Positions 31,326 to 38,232 of a stretch of 38,889 nt of DNA are shown in pieces. The notes beneath the pieces are model-generated. The model was not told where the DNA came from and did no database searches. It saw nothing but the letters and a program-made list of their open reading frames with translations. How positions within the stretch are numbered: the first letter of the stretch is position 1; each line of letters starts with the position of its first letter. Made by a program: the position numbers and the translations under genes. Location of the stretch: the IMG/VR virus record IMGVR_UViG_3300032284_001223, positions 1 through 38,889 of that record; one strand, 5' to 3'. This stretch comes from a virus.

Positions 31326-31904
31326 ATGCCTGATATCGACATAGACTTTGCTGATAGGACAAGAGTGCTTGATATTATCAAACATGTTCCAGCCAGCAGG
31401 TTAGAAAATGGAATAATTAAAAAACACAATACAGGGGTTTATTGTCATAAGATACCTGTAAATCCATTAACCGGTTTATCAAATATTGAATACGAAGAAG
31501 CGGAAACTCGTGGTTACTTTAAAATAGATTTTTTAAATGTTAGCATCTATAAAGATGTTAAAAATGAAGAACATCTGATCGAACTGTCTACAAAGGAGCC
31601 TTTATGGGAACTACTGGAGAACGACGATTTCACGAATTTATTATTTCACATAAACGGGTATGGCGACTTGCTACGGAAGCTGAAGCCGAAGAATATAGAA
31701 CAACTGGCCGCTTGCCTGGCTTTGATCCGCCCCGCGAAGAGGGCCCTACAAAATCTGACTTGGAACGATATTATGGACCAGATATGGGAGAAACCGACGA
31801 ATGGTGACTACCATTTTAAAAAGGCTCATGCTATAGCCTATGCCTTAGCGGTAGTTGTTCAAATGAATTTAATTTGTGAAGGCGTTAGCCCCGAGATTTC
31901 TTAG
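31326..31904 (+). CDS. Miniature DnaE-like protein (bacterial PolIII alpha palm/finger remnants)
   Basis: The 192-aa product condenses motifs of bacterial DNA polymerase III alpha. MPDIDIDFADR at 1-11 matches PDFDIDF with the two catalytic Asp. GYFKIDFLNV at 63-72 matches the KFDFLGL strand with the third Asp (Asp68). LLFHINGYGDLLRKLKPKNIEQLAACLALIRP at 105-136 matches the finger segment (FQLES-GM-LL-LKP-FED). YHFKKAHAIAYALAVVVQ at 162-179 matches YGFNKSHAAAYAL. DnaE is over 1100 aa, so nearly all linking domains, PHP and thumb are missing. It may be a tiny polymerase or terminal transferase, or a decoy or adaptor. Its 3' end overlaps the convergent gene by 20 nt. Confidence 0.7.
   Translation: MPDIDIDFADRTRVLDIIKHVPASRLENGIIKKHNTGVYCHKIPVNPLTGLSNIEYEEAETRGYFKIDFLNVSIYKDVKNEEHLIELSTKEPLWELLENDDFTNLLFHINGYGDLLRKLKPKNIEQLAACLALIRPAKRALQNLTWNDIMDQIWEKPTNGDYHFKKAHAIAYALAVVVQMNLICEGVSPEIS
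31604..31807 (+). CDS. Possible overprinted ORF inside the mini-DnaE gene, 67 aa
   Basis: This frame (+2 relative to the surrounding gene) starts ATG 5 nt after AAAGGAG, a strong ribosome binding site, and encodes a hydrophilic protein (RRFHEFIISHKRVWRLATEAEAEEYR, then GFDPPREEGPTKSDLERYYGPDM). The region is more GC-rich than its surroundings. The Shine-Dalgarno may be chance, since it encodes Lys-Glu of the outer frame, so this is only a candidate. Confidence 0.3.
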   Translation: MGTTGERRFHEFIISHKRVWRLATEAEAEEYRTTGRLPGFDPPREEGPTKSDLERYYGPDMGETDEW

Positions 31905-32268
31905 TACTTCGAATTAGTTGAATAGATTTACGTTTTACACGTTTTTCGGCAATTTCGGTTAGATTAACAATTGGCCCAAATACTACTTCTACATCTTTGC
32001 TGTTAAACGTTTTAATATACGGACGATATATAATCATTTCTGTTTTGAGAAATATACTAATAGGTATCTTGCGATTACTTTCCCACCACCAACTATCTCC
32101 TAGCTCTAAAAACATCTGTTTTTCAGCTTCAGACCTAATATCGGCATAGTTGTAGATACTTGTTACATTATCATCTAAATTGATAATAATACCAACATAT
32201 TCTTCATCTCCTGTTTTAATGCAGGTTATGAATGGAAATTGTTTTTGAAATGAGTCCTTGTCTATCAT
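31885..32268 (-). CDS. Conserved unknown phage protein, 127 aa
   Basis: Function unknown, but the sequence has regular conserved-looking blocks: FPFITCIKTGDEEYVGIIINLDDNVTSIYNY, then ADIRSEAEKQMFLELGDSWWWESNRKIPISIFLK, FNSKDVEVVFGPIVNLTEIAEKRVKRKSIQLIR. It starts with an SH3/OB-like strand set and ends in a basic helix that might bind nucleic acid. Relatives occur in marine T4-like phages. It is divergent from the virion gene at 32285 with 16 nt between starts and converges on the mini-DnaE gene. Confidence 0.7.
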   Translation of the reverse strand: MIDKDSFQKQFPFITCIKTGDEEYVGIIINLDDNVTSIYNYADIRSEAEKQMFLELGDSWWWESNRKIPISIFLKTEMIIYRPYIKTFNSKDVEVVFGPIVNLTEIAEKRVKRKSIQLIRSTKKSRG

Positions 32269-32272
32269 CTAA

Positions 32273-32279
32273 ATAAATA
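32273..32279 (+). promoter_or_regulatory. Late promoter ATAAATA, 5 nt from ATG
   Basis: ATAAATA, then CTTAT, then the ATG at 32285; a second motif CTAAATA overlaps it at 32269-32275. The 5-nt geometry predicts a leaderless late message. Confidence 0.7.
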
Positions 32280-32284
32280 CTTAT

Positions 32285-33172
32285 ATGTTGAAATTACCAG
32301 TCTATTTATACCCCAATAAACTTGATGTTATATTGGATTTGGATCAAAACCGAGGGATTAACAATACCATGTATCAGCGTGAACTTAAAATACAAAAAGG
32401 CATTACTAATACTGTACAGATACAGTTTAAAAATAGCGATCAAAAACCTGTAGATGTTTCCACTGCTACATTTTTCTTTAGTATGATCGATACTATTAGT
32501 CAGCAACTAGTTTTAGAAAAACCTCTTACTATTTTAGATGATGGTACTACTCGTACACTAAAAGGACTGGCACAATTACAACTAATCGAAAGTGATACTA
32601 TTAATTTAGACAGCACATCTTACACTTTTGGTATTAAACAGTTAAATCCTGATGGAAATACATTTAGTCCTACGTATGCAAACACCTATTATGGAATGAG
32701 TGGAGTTTTACAAGTTGTTCAAGATCTATTTCCTGTACTTAAACCAAGTCAAGAAGTTCCGCTGGCTACCCGGTTAGCTAATGGAGATCCTAGCCATAAT
32801 ATGTATGATTTTTGGGGAGGCAATGTATATGCTAATCCAGAATTAAAATCAAACACAGGACTGTATACAGCGGCGTTATACCTAAATAATTTTGCAGGAA
32901 CATATTCAATAGAAGGTACATTAGATAATGAACCAGCACAGCCTGGAAATGCCAATGCAAATTTTGTTACCATTACTTCTGCTACAATTAGTACCAATAC
33001 CACAGGAATAGTGTATGTAAATTTTAACGGTATATTTAACTATGTTCGTTTTAAATCAACTCCTGCACCAGATGCATTTGCAACCAATTGGTACAGCACT
33101 CCACAATTGAATCCTGCTACGCCTACTCAATTCCCTAACGGAAAGATTGACAAAGTTTTATTTAGAAGTTAA
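32285..33172 (+). CDS. Virion structural protein, 295 aa
   Basis: The N-terminal part (KLPVYLYPNKLDVILDL, then YQRELKIQKGITNTVQIQFKNSDQKPVDVSTATFFFSMID) resembles the domain found at the start of phage baseplate upper proteins, which anchors fibres or receptor-binding proteins. The rest is beta-rich with Asn/Thr/Ser repeats, likely carrying a carbohydrate- or fibre-binding domain (YSIEGTLDNEPAQPGNANANF, then YVNFNGIFNYVRFKST, near 206-260). A leaderless-type late promoter precedes it, standing out among replication genes. The exact place in the virion is not known. Confidence 0.7.
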   Translation: MLKLPVYLYPNKLDVILDLDQNRGINNTMYQRELKIQKGITNTVQIQFKNSDQKPVDVSTATFFFSMIDTISQQLVLEKPLTILDDGTTRTLKGLAQLQLIESDTINLDSTSYTFGIKQLNPDGNTFSPTYANTYYGMSGVLQVVQDLFPVLKPSQEVPLATRLANGDPSHNMYDFWGGNVYANPELKSNTGLYTAALYLNNFAGTYSIEGTLDNEPAQPGNANANFVTITSATISTNTTGIVYVNFNGIFNYVRFKSTPAPDAFATNWYSTPQLNPATPTQFPNGKIDKVLFRS

Positions 33173-33175
33173 ACT
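33147..33175 (+). promoter_or_regulatory. Possible sigma70 promoter for gene 61, start at ATG
   Basis: TTGACA (33147-33152), 17 nt, TAAACT (33170-33175; 4 of 6 consensus bases), then 6 nt to the ATG at 33182. The expected transcription start is the A of the ATG, giving a leaderless message. Confidence 0.4.
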
Positions 33176-33181
33176 AACTGT

Positions 33182-34183
33182 ATGAACCTCATACAGGCTA
33201 CTGTTAATAACTTCTTACCTTCAAAAAGAAAGGCCACTCCTAGCGGATGGACAAGTTTTAATGCAGTCTGTTGTGCCCATAACGGAGAAAATTCCGACAC
33301 TCGAAAACGTGGAGGAATTATGTTTAGCAATGATGGTTTTCAATATCATTGTTTCAACTGTAATTTTAAAGCAGGCTGGACTCCAGGAAAGTTACTGAGT
33401 AAAAATACTAAAAATCTTTTTATTTGGTTAGGCATCCCTCAAAGCGAAATTGCTCAACTAAATCTCTATGCCTTAAAAAGCAAAGAAGATATTCCTAAGC
33501 TAGAAAAGTTACTTAATTTTGATATTGAAGATAGGCAACTACCGGAAGATTGTTTATCTATAAAAGAATGGATTGATGCAGGTTGCGAGGACAAAGAATT
33601 TATAGCAATTATTCAATATATCTATGATAGAGGATTTTCCTTAGATGATTATCCATGGCATTGGAGTGCGGCCAACGGATATAAAGATAGATTGATAATA
33701 CCTTTTTATTTTGAAAAAAGAATAGTAGGGTGGACTGGAAGGAAAATCACTAACGGCAAACCAAAATATCTTACAACAACACAACCTGGGTATCTATTCA
33801 ATCTAGATGCGCAGACTGATGATAGAAAATATGTTATAGTTGTAGAAGGTCAATTTGATGCATTGGCCTGTGACGGCGTTGCTGTTATGCACAATGACCC
33901 AAATGAAGTACAAATTGCACGTCTTAATAAATTAGGACGAGAAGTTATTGTTGTTCCTGATCGAGATAAGCCTGGTGCTGTAATGTTAAAAGCCGCACTA
34001 GAAAATCATTGGACTGTTAGTTTACCTGATTGGGGAACAGATGTAAAAGATGTTGCCGATGCTATGTTAAGGTATGGTAAAATTTATGTGTTAGCCACAA
34101 TTTTACAATACCGAGAAACAAACGAGATAAAAATACAACTACTAAAGAAAAAACTAGAGAATATTAATGACAACCAATTATAA
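33182..34183 (+). CDS. 61: DNA primase (T4 gp61-like)
   Basis: gp61 makes RNA primers for lagging-strand synthesis. The N-terminal zinc-binding domain has Cys30/Cys31, His33, Cys57 and Cys60 (AVCCAHNGENSDTR; QYHCFNCNFKAGW). The catalytic TOPRIM domain includes KDRLIIPFYFEKRIVGWTGRK, VVEGQFDALACDGVAVMHND near 222-241, and VVPDRDKPG near 259-267 with the metal-binding DRD. At 333 aa it matches T4 gp61 (342 aa). Its 3' end overlaps the helicase gene by 17 nt, mirroring the primosome partnership. Confidence 0.92.
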   Translation: MNLIQATVNNFLPSKRKATPSGWTSFNAVCCAHNGENSDTRKRGGIMFSNDGFQYHCFNCNFKAGWTPGKLLSKNTKNLFIWLGIPQSEIAQLNLYALKSKEDIPKLEKLLNFDIEDRQLPEDCLSIKEWIDAGCEDKEFIAIIQYIYDRGFSLDDYPWHWSAANGYKDRLIIPFYFEKRIVGWTGRKITNGKPKYLTTTQPGYLFNLDAQTDDRKYVIVVEGQFDALACDGVAVMHNDPNEVQIARLNKLGREVIVVPDRDKPGAVMLKAALENHWTVSLPDWGTDVKDVADAMLRYGKIYVLATILQYRETNEIKIQLLKKKLENINDNQL

Positions 34184-35600
34184 CGCTGAAATACAAAAAT
34201 TATATCTTGAAATGTTCCTAAGTGATGCAGAAACATTTGTACGCTGTCAGAATATCTTTGATCCAGAGAATTTTGATAGAAAATTTCAAGAATCTGCAAA
34301 GTTTATAAATGAATATGTAGACAAATACAAAGTAATGCCGGAGGTAAGCATTGTTAATAGTGCCACCGAAAGCAACTTTGAATCTGTAACTTTACCTGCA
34401 CAAAACTATGCGTGGTTGATGGATGAATTTGAAAATTTTAGCAGGCACAAAGGGCTAGAACGAGCTATCCTAAAAGCCGCCGACATGTTAGAAAAGGGAG
34501 AATATTCTCCAGTAGAAAAACTGATTAAAGATGCTATTCAAATCAGTTTGAACAAAGATATGGGTACAGATTACTGGGCTGATCCTAGAGCACGTTTGAT
34601 GAAATTAAAAGATAATAATGGGCAAATTAGCACTGGCTGGCCTACTATTGATAAGAAACTTTATGGTGGATTTAAGCGAGGTGAATTGAATATTTGGTGT
34701 GCAGGGTCTGGTGGCGGTAAGTCATTATTTCTAGCTAATCTAGGAGTTAACTTTGCGCTTGCTGGACTTAATGTAATCTACTTTACTTTTGAGTTAAGTG
34801 AAGAATTAGTAGGTATGCGGGTAGATAGTATGATCACTGAAATTTCTACAAGAGACATATTCAAACAATTGGATGATGTAGAAATGAAGGTTAAACTCAC
34901 TGGAAAGAGGGCCGGCGGAATGCAGATAAAATACATGCCTTCCGGCAAAAATTGTAACGATTTGAGGTCATATTTGAAGGAATATGAAGTCAAAACAGGC
35001 AAAAAACCCGACATTCTTTTAGTGGACTACTTAGACCTTATGATGCCTCTATCAGTGAAGGTTTCGCCGTCAGATTTGTTTGTTAAAGACAAATATGTAT
35101 CAGAAGAGTTGCGTAACTTAGCAATGGAAACACAATGCGTAGTTGTTACCGCGGCGCAGTTAAATCGATCAGCGGTTGAAGAAATTGAGTTCGATCACAG
35201 TCATATTTCTGGTGGTTTAAGTAAGATTCAAACAGCAGATAACGTAATTGGTATCTTTACATCACGTGCTATGCGTGAACGTGGACGTTATCAAATCCAG
35301 TTTATGAAAACACGTAGCAGTTCGGGTGTAGGACAAAAAGTTGATTTAGAATTTGATGTAGATACTTTAAGAATCAAAGACTTGGGAGAAGAAGAAGCTG
35401 AACAAAGTTTAAATCAACAGCGTAGTGCGGCAAGTTCAGCATTAATTAACGGACTCAAAAAGACTAGTGTTGTAACATCGACTAATATAGATTCAGAAAC
35501 TGGTGAAATTGATCCAAATGCAGGAGTAGCAGTTGGTAAACTTAAAGCTGAAACAAGTTCATCTCGTATACGAGATCTATTAAAGAATTTAAATTCTTAA
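34167..35600 (+). CDS. 41: Replicative DNA helicase (T4 gp41-like)
   Basis: The DnaB-family hexameric helicase of the primosome. The helical N-terminal domain (1-130) is followed by the RecA-like core: GWPTIDKKLYGGFKRGELNIW, Walker A GSGGGKS at 180-186, a strand VIYFTFELSEELVGMRVDS, Walker B ILLVDYLDLM near 280-289, and VVVTAAQLNRSAVEEIEFDHSHISGGLSKIQTADNVIGI. Length (477 aa) matches T4 gp41 (475 aa). The C-terminal tail is hydrophilic. It starts within the end of gene 61 and converges on the AlgH-family gene with a 4-nt overlap. Confidence 0.95.
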   Translation: MTTNYNAEIQKLYLEMFLSDAETFVRCQNIFDPENFDRKFQESAKFINEYVDKYKVMPEVSIVNSATESNFESVTLPAQNYAWLMDEFENFSRHKGLERAILKAADMLEKGEYSPVEKLIKDAIQISLNKDMGTDYWADPRARLMKLKDNNGQISTGWPTIDKKLYGGFKRGELNIWCAGSGGGKSLFLANLGVNFALAGLNVIYFTFELSEELVGMRVDSMITEISTRDIFKQLDDVEMKVKLTGKRAGGMQIKYMPSGKNCNDLRSYLKEYEVKTGKKPDILLVDYLDLMMPLSVKVSPSDLFVKDKYVSEELRNLAMETQCVVVTAAQLNRSAVEEIEFDHSHISGGLSKIQTADNVIGIFTSRAMRERGRYQIQFMKTRSSSGVGQKVDLEFDVDTLRIKDLGEEEAEQSLNQQRSAASSALINGLKKTSVVTSTNIDSETGEIDPNAGVAVGKLKAETSSSRIRDLLKNLNS

Positions 35601-36163
35601 AGCCAATCGCTAACTTTAGCAGTGGCAATAATATCAATTGCCTGCTCCCATTGATCGTCGCCTTTTAAATTAAACACAGAATCTATAGTAGCAGGAGCAT
35701 CTAACCAACTATGTTTAGTGTTCCAAGGCGGCAATCCTTTGTACTCACCTTCTAATTGACCAGGCGACCAAGCACTTAATCCAACGTAGGTTCTAAATAA
35801 TCTAGGTCCTTCGCCCCGACTAATTGCGGCTAATACACTAATATCTCCAGTAACTCCTATTTCGCTTGTTATAGGAATAGTTGTCATTCCTTGCCAATCT
35901 AACGTATGTAAGATGTGTACTCTTTGTTGTTCTACTGGTCCCCCTGTATAGACTGTATCTGTATACAGATAATCGTTAATACCTGCGCTCTCCATTATTT
36001 TATCTAATGTAATTTTAGTGTTTATTTTGTTAACAATTAATCCCCAAGCACCGTCATTCTTGTGTTGGGCAATTAATACAACTGACTTTTCGAAGATACT
36101 ATCATTAGAACCGCGTGGCGGCATTGCTAATATATGTCCGGTTAAATTTAATGATCCTTGCAT
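35597..36163 (-). CDS. UPF0301 / AlgH (YqgE) family protein
   Basis: The 188-aa product matches the DUF179/AlgH family: LTGHILAMPPRGSNDSIFEKSVVLIAQHKNDGAWGLIVNK at 7-46, YTGGPVEQQRVHILHTLDW near 71-89, GDISVLAAISRGEGPRLFRTYVGLSAWSPGQLEGEYKGLPPW near 109-150. The bacterial proteins have no settled function (AlgH was linked to alginate regulation and may affect gene expression). Length is as in bacteria (about 187 aa). It has a TTAAATA-type late motif 5 nt before its ATG. A bacterial origin and a host-modulating role are inferred. Confidence 0.85.
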   Translation of the reverse strand: MQGSLNLTGHILAMPPRGSNDSIFEKSVVLIAQHKNDGAWGLIVNKINTKITLDKIMESAGINDYLYTDTVYTGGPVEQQRVHILHTLDWQGMTTIPITSEIGVTGDISVLAAISRGEGPRLFRTYVGLSAWSPGQLEGEYKGLPPWNTKHSWLDAPATIDSVFNLKGDDQWEQAIDIIATAKVSDWL

Positions 36164-36168
36164 ACCAA

Positions 36169-36175
36169 TATTTAA
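36169..36175 (-). promoter_or_regulatory. Late promoter TTAAATA for the AlgH-like gene, 5 nt from ATG
   Basis: TTAAATA on the minus strand, then TTGGT and the ATG at 36163. The core and spacer TAAATATTGGT are identical to those before gp13. It lies 3 nt from the divergent motif at 36179-36185. Confidence 0.65.
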
Positions 36176-36178
36176 TCA

Positions 36179-36185
36179 ATAAATA
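36179..36185 (+). promoter_or_regulatory. Late promoter ATAAATA for the nucleotidyltransferase gene, 7 nt from ATG
   Basis: ATAAATA on the plus strand ends 7 nt before the ATG at 36193, giving a predicted ~2-nt leader. Back to back with the AlgH-like gene promoter. Confidence 0.6.
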
Positions 36186-36192
36186 TATATCT

Positions 36193-36867
36193 ATGCCAAA
36201 TATTGATTACAAGTTACACGACCAACTAAACCCTAAAATATGGAATAATTATGTCTTACGGCCTGACGTAAGATTAGCGTCTATGAAAATTGCTTTAGAA
36301 TTTTATAAATTTTTACAGGTAGATATTAAAATAGTCGATGTTGTTATTTCAGGTAGTCAGGCAAACTATAACTACACCGAACACAGTGATTTAGATCTAC
36401 ATCTTATAGTTGACTACTCGCAAGTACAATGCGAATATCCTGTAGACGAATTGTTTGATACAAAACGATTGTTATGGAAAGAACAACATGACATAACTAT
36501 ACATAATATTCCTGTTGAATTATATGTTGAAGATACTGCTAACCCTGCTGTAAGTTCTTCTTATTCTATTATTAAAGATCAATGGATCGATGAACCAAAG
36601 AAGCAAATAAAAAATATAGATAATAACAGGGTTAGATCTGCTACTCAAAAATGGAGTAAGCTAATAAAATTCTCATTACATCACAATGATCTAGGTGTAA
36701 TTCGAAAAACTAAAGATTTATTAAAAATGTACAGACAATCCGGTTTATCTAGAGAAGGTGAATTCAGTGTGCCTAATTTAGTTTACAAGACTTTAAGAAA
36801 TGAAGGTTACATTCGTAAATTAATGGATGCAATACGATCTTTACAAGATGCACAATTGAGTATATAA
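36193..36867 (+). CDS. Pol beta superfamily nucleotidyltransferase
   Basis: The 224-aa product has the minimal nucleotidyltransferase core: VISGSQANYNYTEHSDLDLHLIVDY at 51-75 gives the GS motif (Gly54-Ser55) and the metal-binding DxD (Asp66, Asp68); the third acidic residue is probably Glu109 in IPVELYVED. The C-terminal half is helical and basic (RSATQKWSKLIKFSLHHND, KDLLKMYRQSGLSREGEFSVPNLVYKTLRNEGYI). I start at 36193 because the late promoter motif and the natural strand order fit it; the upstream 36115 frame start lies in the divergent gene. It might modify RNA, protein or an antibiotic-like molecule; the target is not known. Confidence 0.8.
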   Translation: MPNIDYKLHDQLNPKIWNNYVLRPDVRLASMKIALEFYKFLQVDIKIVDVVISGSQANYNYTEHSDLDLHLIVDYSQVQCEYPVDELFDTKRLLWKEQHDITIHNIPVELYVEDTANPAVSSSYSIIKDQWIDEPKKQIKNIDNNRVRSATQKWSKLIKFSLHHNDLGVIRKTKDLLKMYRQSGLSREGEFSVPNLVYKTLRNEGYIRKLMDAIRSLQDAQLSI

Positions 36868-36868
36868 T
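36840..36868 (+). promoter_or_regulatory. Sigma70 promoter TTTACA-N17-TATAAT, start at ATG
   Basis: TTTACA (36840-36845), 17 nt, TATAAT (36863-36868), then 6 nt to the ATG at 36875. The expected +1 is the start codon itself, so the deoxyribonucleotidase message would be leaderless. Confidence 0.6.
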
Positions 36869-36874
36869 TGTAGC

Positions 36875-37405
36875 ATGAAAACAATATACTTAGATATGGA
36901 TGGTGTAGTTGCCGATTGGATGACTGGCGCCGCAATAATAGTGGGATATGAAATAGCTGATCCACAGGCCTATTATCCTCCTGAAGATTGGGAAAAAGTA
37001 AAACAAAATCAACGCATGTTTCGATATCTTCCAAAGATGAAACACGCAGACGAACTAGTTAAGATAGCACGTAAGTTTAGAGATGATTGTGGTTGGCAAT
37101 TATTGTTTTTAACTGCTGTCCCTCATTATAATGACATTCATTGGGCGTTCTGGGATAAGATATGGTGGGGTCAAGAACACTATCCAGATATTCCTGTACA
37201 CTTTGGGCCGTACAGTGGAGACAAATGGAAGCATTGCGTTCCTGGTGACATTCTAGTCGATGATCGTCCTTCTAATATCGAAGAATGGAACAATGCTGGT
37301 GGTCGAGGTATAGAAGTAAAATTTGGTGAAGCTGAATACCTTAAAGCATTGGATGAAGTTGCCCAATTACTGTACATTGAACAACTTAAGATTAGAAAAT
37401 ATTAA
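36875..37405 (+). CDS. 5'(3')-deoxyribonucleotidase, HAD superfamily
   Basis: The enzyme dephosphorylates (d)NMPs. The 176-aa product has HAD motif I YLDMDGVVADW at 5-15 with nucleophile Asp7 and acid Asp9, motif II FLTAVP near 77-82, the lysine region GDKWKH near 111-116, and motif IV GDILVDDRPSNIEEWNNAGG near 120-139. This arrangement is the NT5C type found in several T4-like phages, where it may tune nucleotide pools alongside the dNMP kinase. A near-consensus sigma70 promoter overlaps the end of the preceding gene. It converges on the glycosyltransferase gene with a 4-nt overlap. Confidence 0.85.
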   Translation: MKTIYLDMDGVVADWMTGAAIIVGYEIADPQAYYPPEDWEKVKQNQRMFRYLPKMKHADELVKIARKFRDDCGWQLLFLTAVPHYNDIHWAFWDKIWWGQEHYPDIPVHFGPYSGDKWKHCVPGDILVDDRPSNIEEWNNAGGRGIEVKFGEAEYLKALDEVAQLLYIEQLKIRKY

Positions 37406-38169
37406 AAATAATGAACATTAGGGCGAACGTAATAACACTCGTTTTGCTCTAATTTCAAATCCTTCCTGCACTCGCAGAATGTAGTTTTACCTAACCCTAA
37501 TGCAATACTTAGGCACATGCTTTGACTGCCAATAAACTGTTCTGCACCTGCAATTACCTGAGCGGCCTCTAATATATCCTTGGTAGGGTAATGTTCAATT
37601 TTGATACCTAGAGATTTTTCAAACCAAGCATGTTCTTCTGGTTTGCCGATATAGACTGCGGTGTCTGTTAGTCCTCTACGCAGGAATTCTTTCCATACCT
37701 TCATTTCTGGATCACAGGCGTATAGATGTCGATTTACTCGATTAACTACAATAGGCTTACCGGGGATCTTGATTGGGTCGGGAACCGTTAACCAAGGTTC
37801 TAGCATAAACTCTTTGTAATTTTTATAAAAATCCAAACCTAGATGTGTTGCATAACTATAGGCATAATTACCACCTTGTTTGACAATAGTAAATCCGCAT
37901 TCTTCAAGACAATAATCAATTTCTTCGTCTTTCCAAACACGCCAACTATTGATGTAGGGTTGTGCTTCTATAAACGATGTAAGAGCATCAAACTGGCCTT
38001 GTGTCATTTCGCCTGCATGATCGCCTGCTGATGCTACACCTAACACGCGATGAGCCATACGGTTCATGTCGTGTAATCGGAGATAAAGATCTCCTCCGCC
38101 CATGTGTTTTATCATTGCTAGGGAGTATATAAGGTCCCCTAGCGTACCTGAGTGAGAGAATGTTGTCAT
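37402..38169 (-). CDS. GT9-like (heptosyltransferase-type) glycosyltransferase
   Basis: The 255-aa product resembles the GT9 family that transfers ADP-heptose to lipopolysaccharide. FSHSGTLGDLIYSLAMIKHMGGGDLYL at 4-30 is the family's opening (the GDL loop follows the first strand), and YPTKDILEAAQVIAGAEQFIGSQSMCLSIALGLGKTTF near 194-230 matches the nucleotide-sugar pocket with IAGA-x-x-FIG-x-x-S. It is shorter than bacterial enzymes (about 320-350 aa). With rfaE1 and rfaE2 in the window, a heptose-based glycosylation is possible. A 14-bp inverted repeat covers its start codon. Confidence 0.7.
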   Translation of the reverse strand: MTTFSHSGTLGDLIYSLAMIKHMGGGDLYLRLHDMNRMAHRVLGVASAGDHAGEMTQGQFDALTSFIEAQPYINSWRVWKDEEIDYCLEECGFTIVKQGGNYAYSYATHLGLDFYKNYKEFMLEPWLTVPDPIKIPGKPIVVNRVNRHLYACDPEMKVWKEFLRRGLTDTAVYIGKPEEHAWFEKSLGIKIEHYPTKDILEAAQVIAGAEQFIGSQSMCLSIALGLGKTTFCECRKDLKLEQNECYYVRPNVHYF

Positions 38170-38204
38170 AGTATCGTAAAGTTTACAATATTTACGATAC
38201 TATG
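38167..38204. repeat. 14-bp perfect inverted repeat over the glycosyltransferase start
   Basis: CATAGTATCGTAAA (38167-38180) is the exact reverse complement of 38191-38204, around a 10-nt centre. The minus-strand ATG of the glycosyltransferase is in one arm and a plus-strand ATG (38202, opening a 14-codon frame, MSTAQLIFESIRSL) in the other. There is no U-tract, so a terminator is unlikely. In mRNA from the upstream fibre gene the hairpin would mask the start codon. Confidence 0.85.
38189..38195 (-). promoter_or_regulatory. Putative late promoter GTAAATA inside the inverted repeat
   Basis: GTAAATA on the minus strand overlaps the far arm and centre of the inverted repeat. A start 5-6 nt downstream (near 38183) would give a 14-nt leader lacking the far arm, freeing the glycosyltransferase start codon. 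Confidence 0.5.
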
Positions 38205-38232
38205 TCAACTGCTCAATTGATTTTTGAATCAA

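Noticed and set aside
36115-36192. Upstream extension of the nucleotidyltransferase to 36115
   Set aside because: It would run through the divergent AlgH-like gene start and both late promoters; the ATG at 36193 fits promoter position and domain start.
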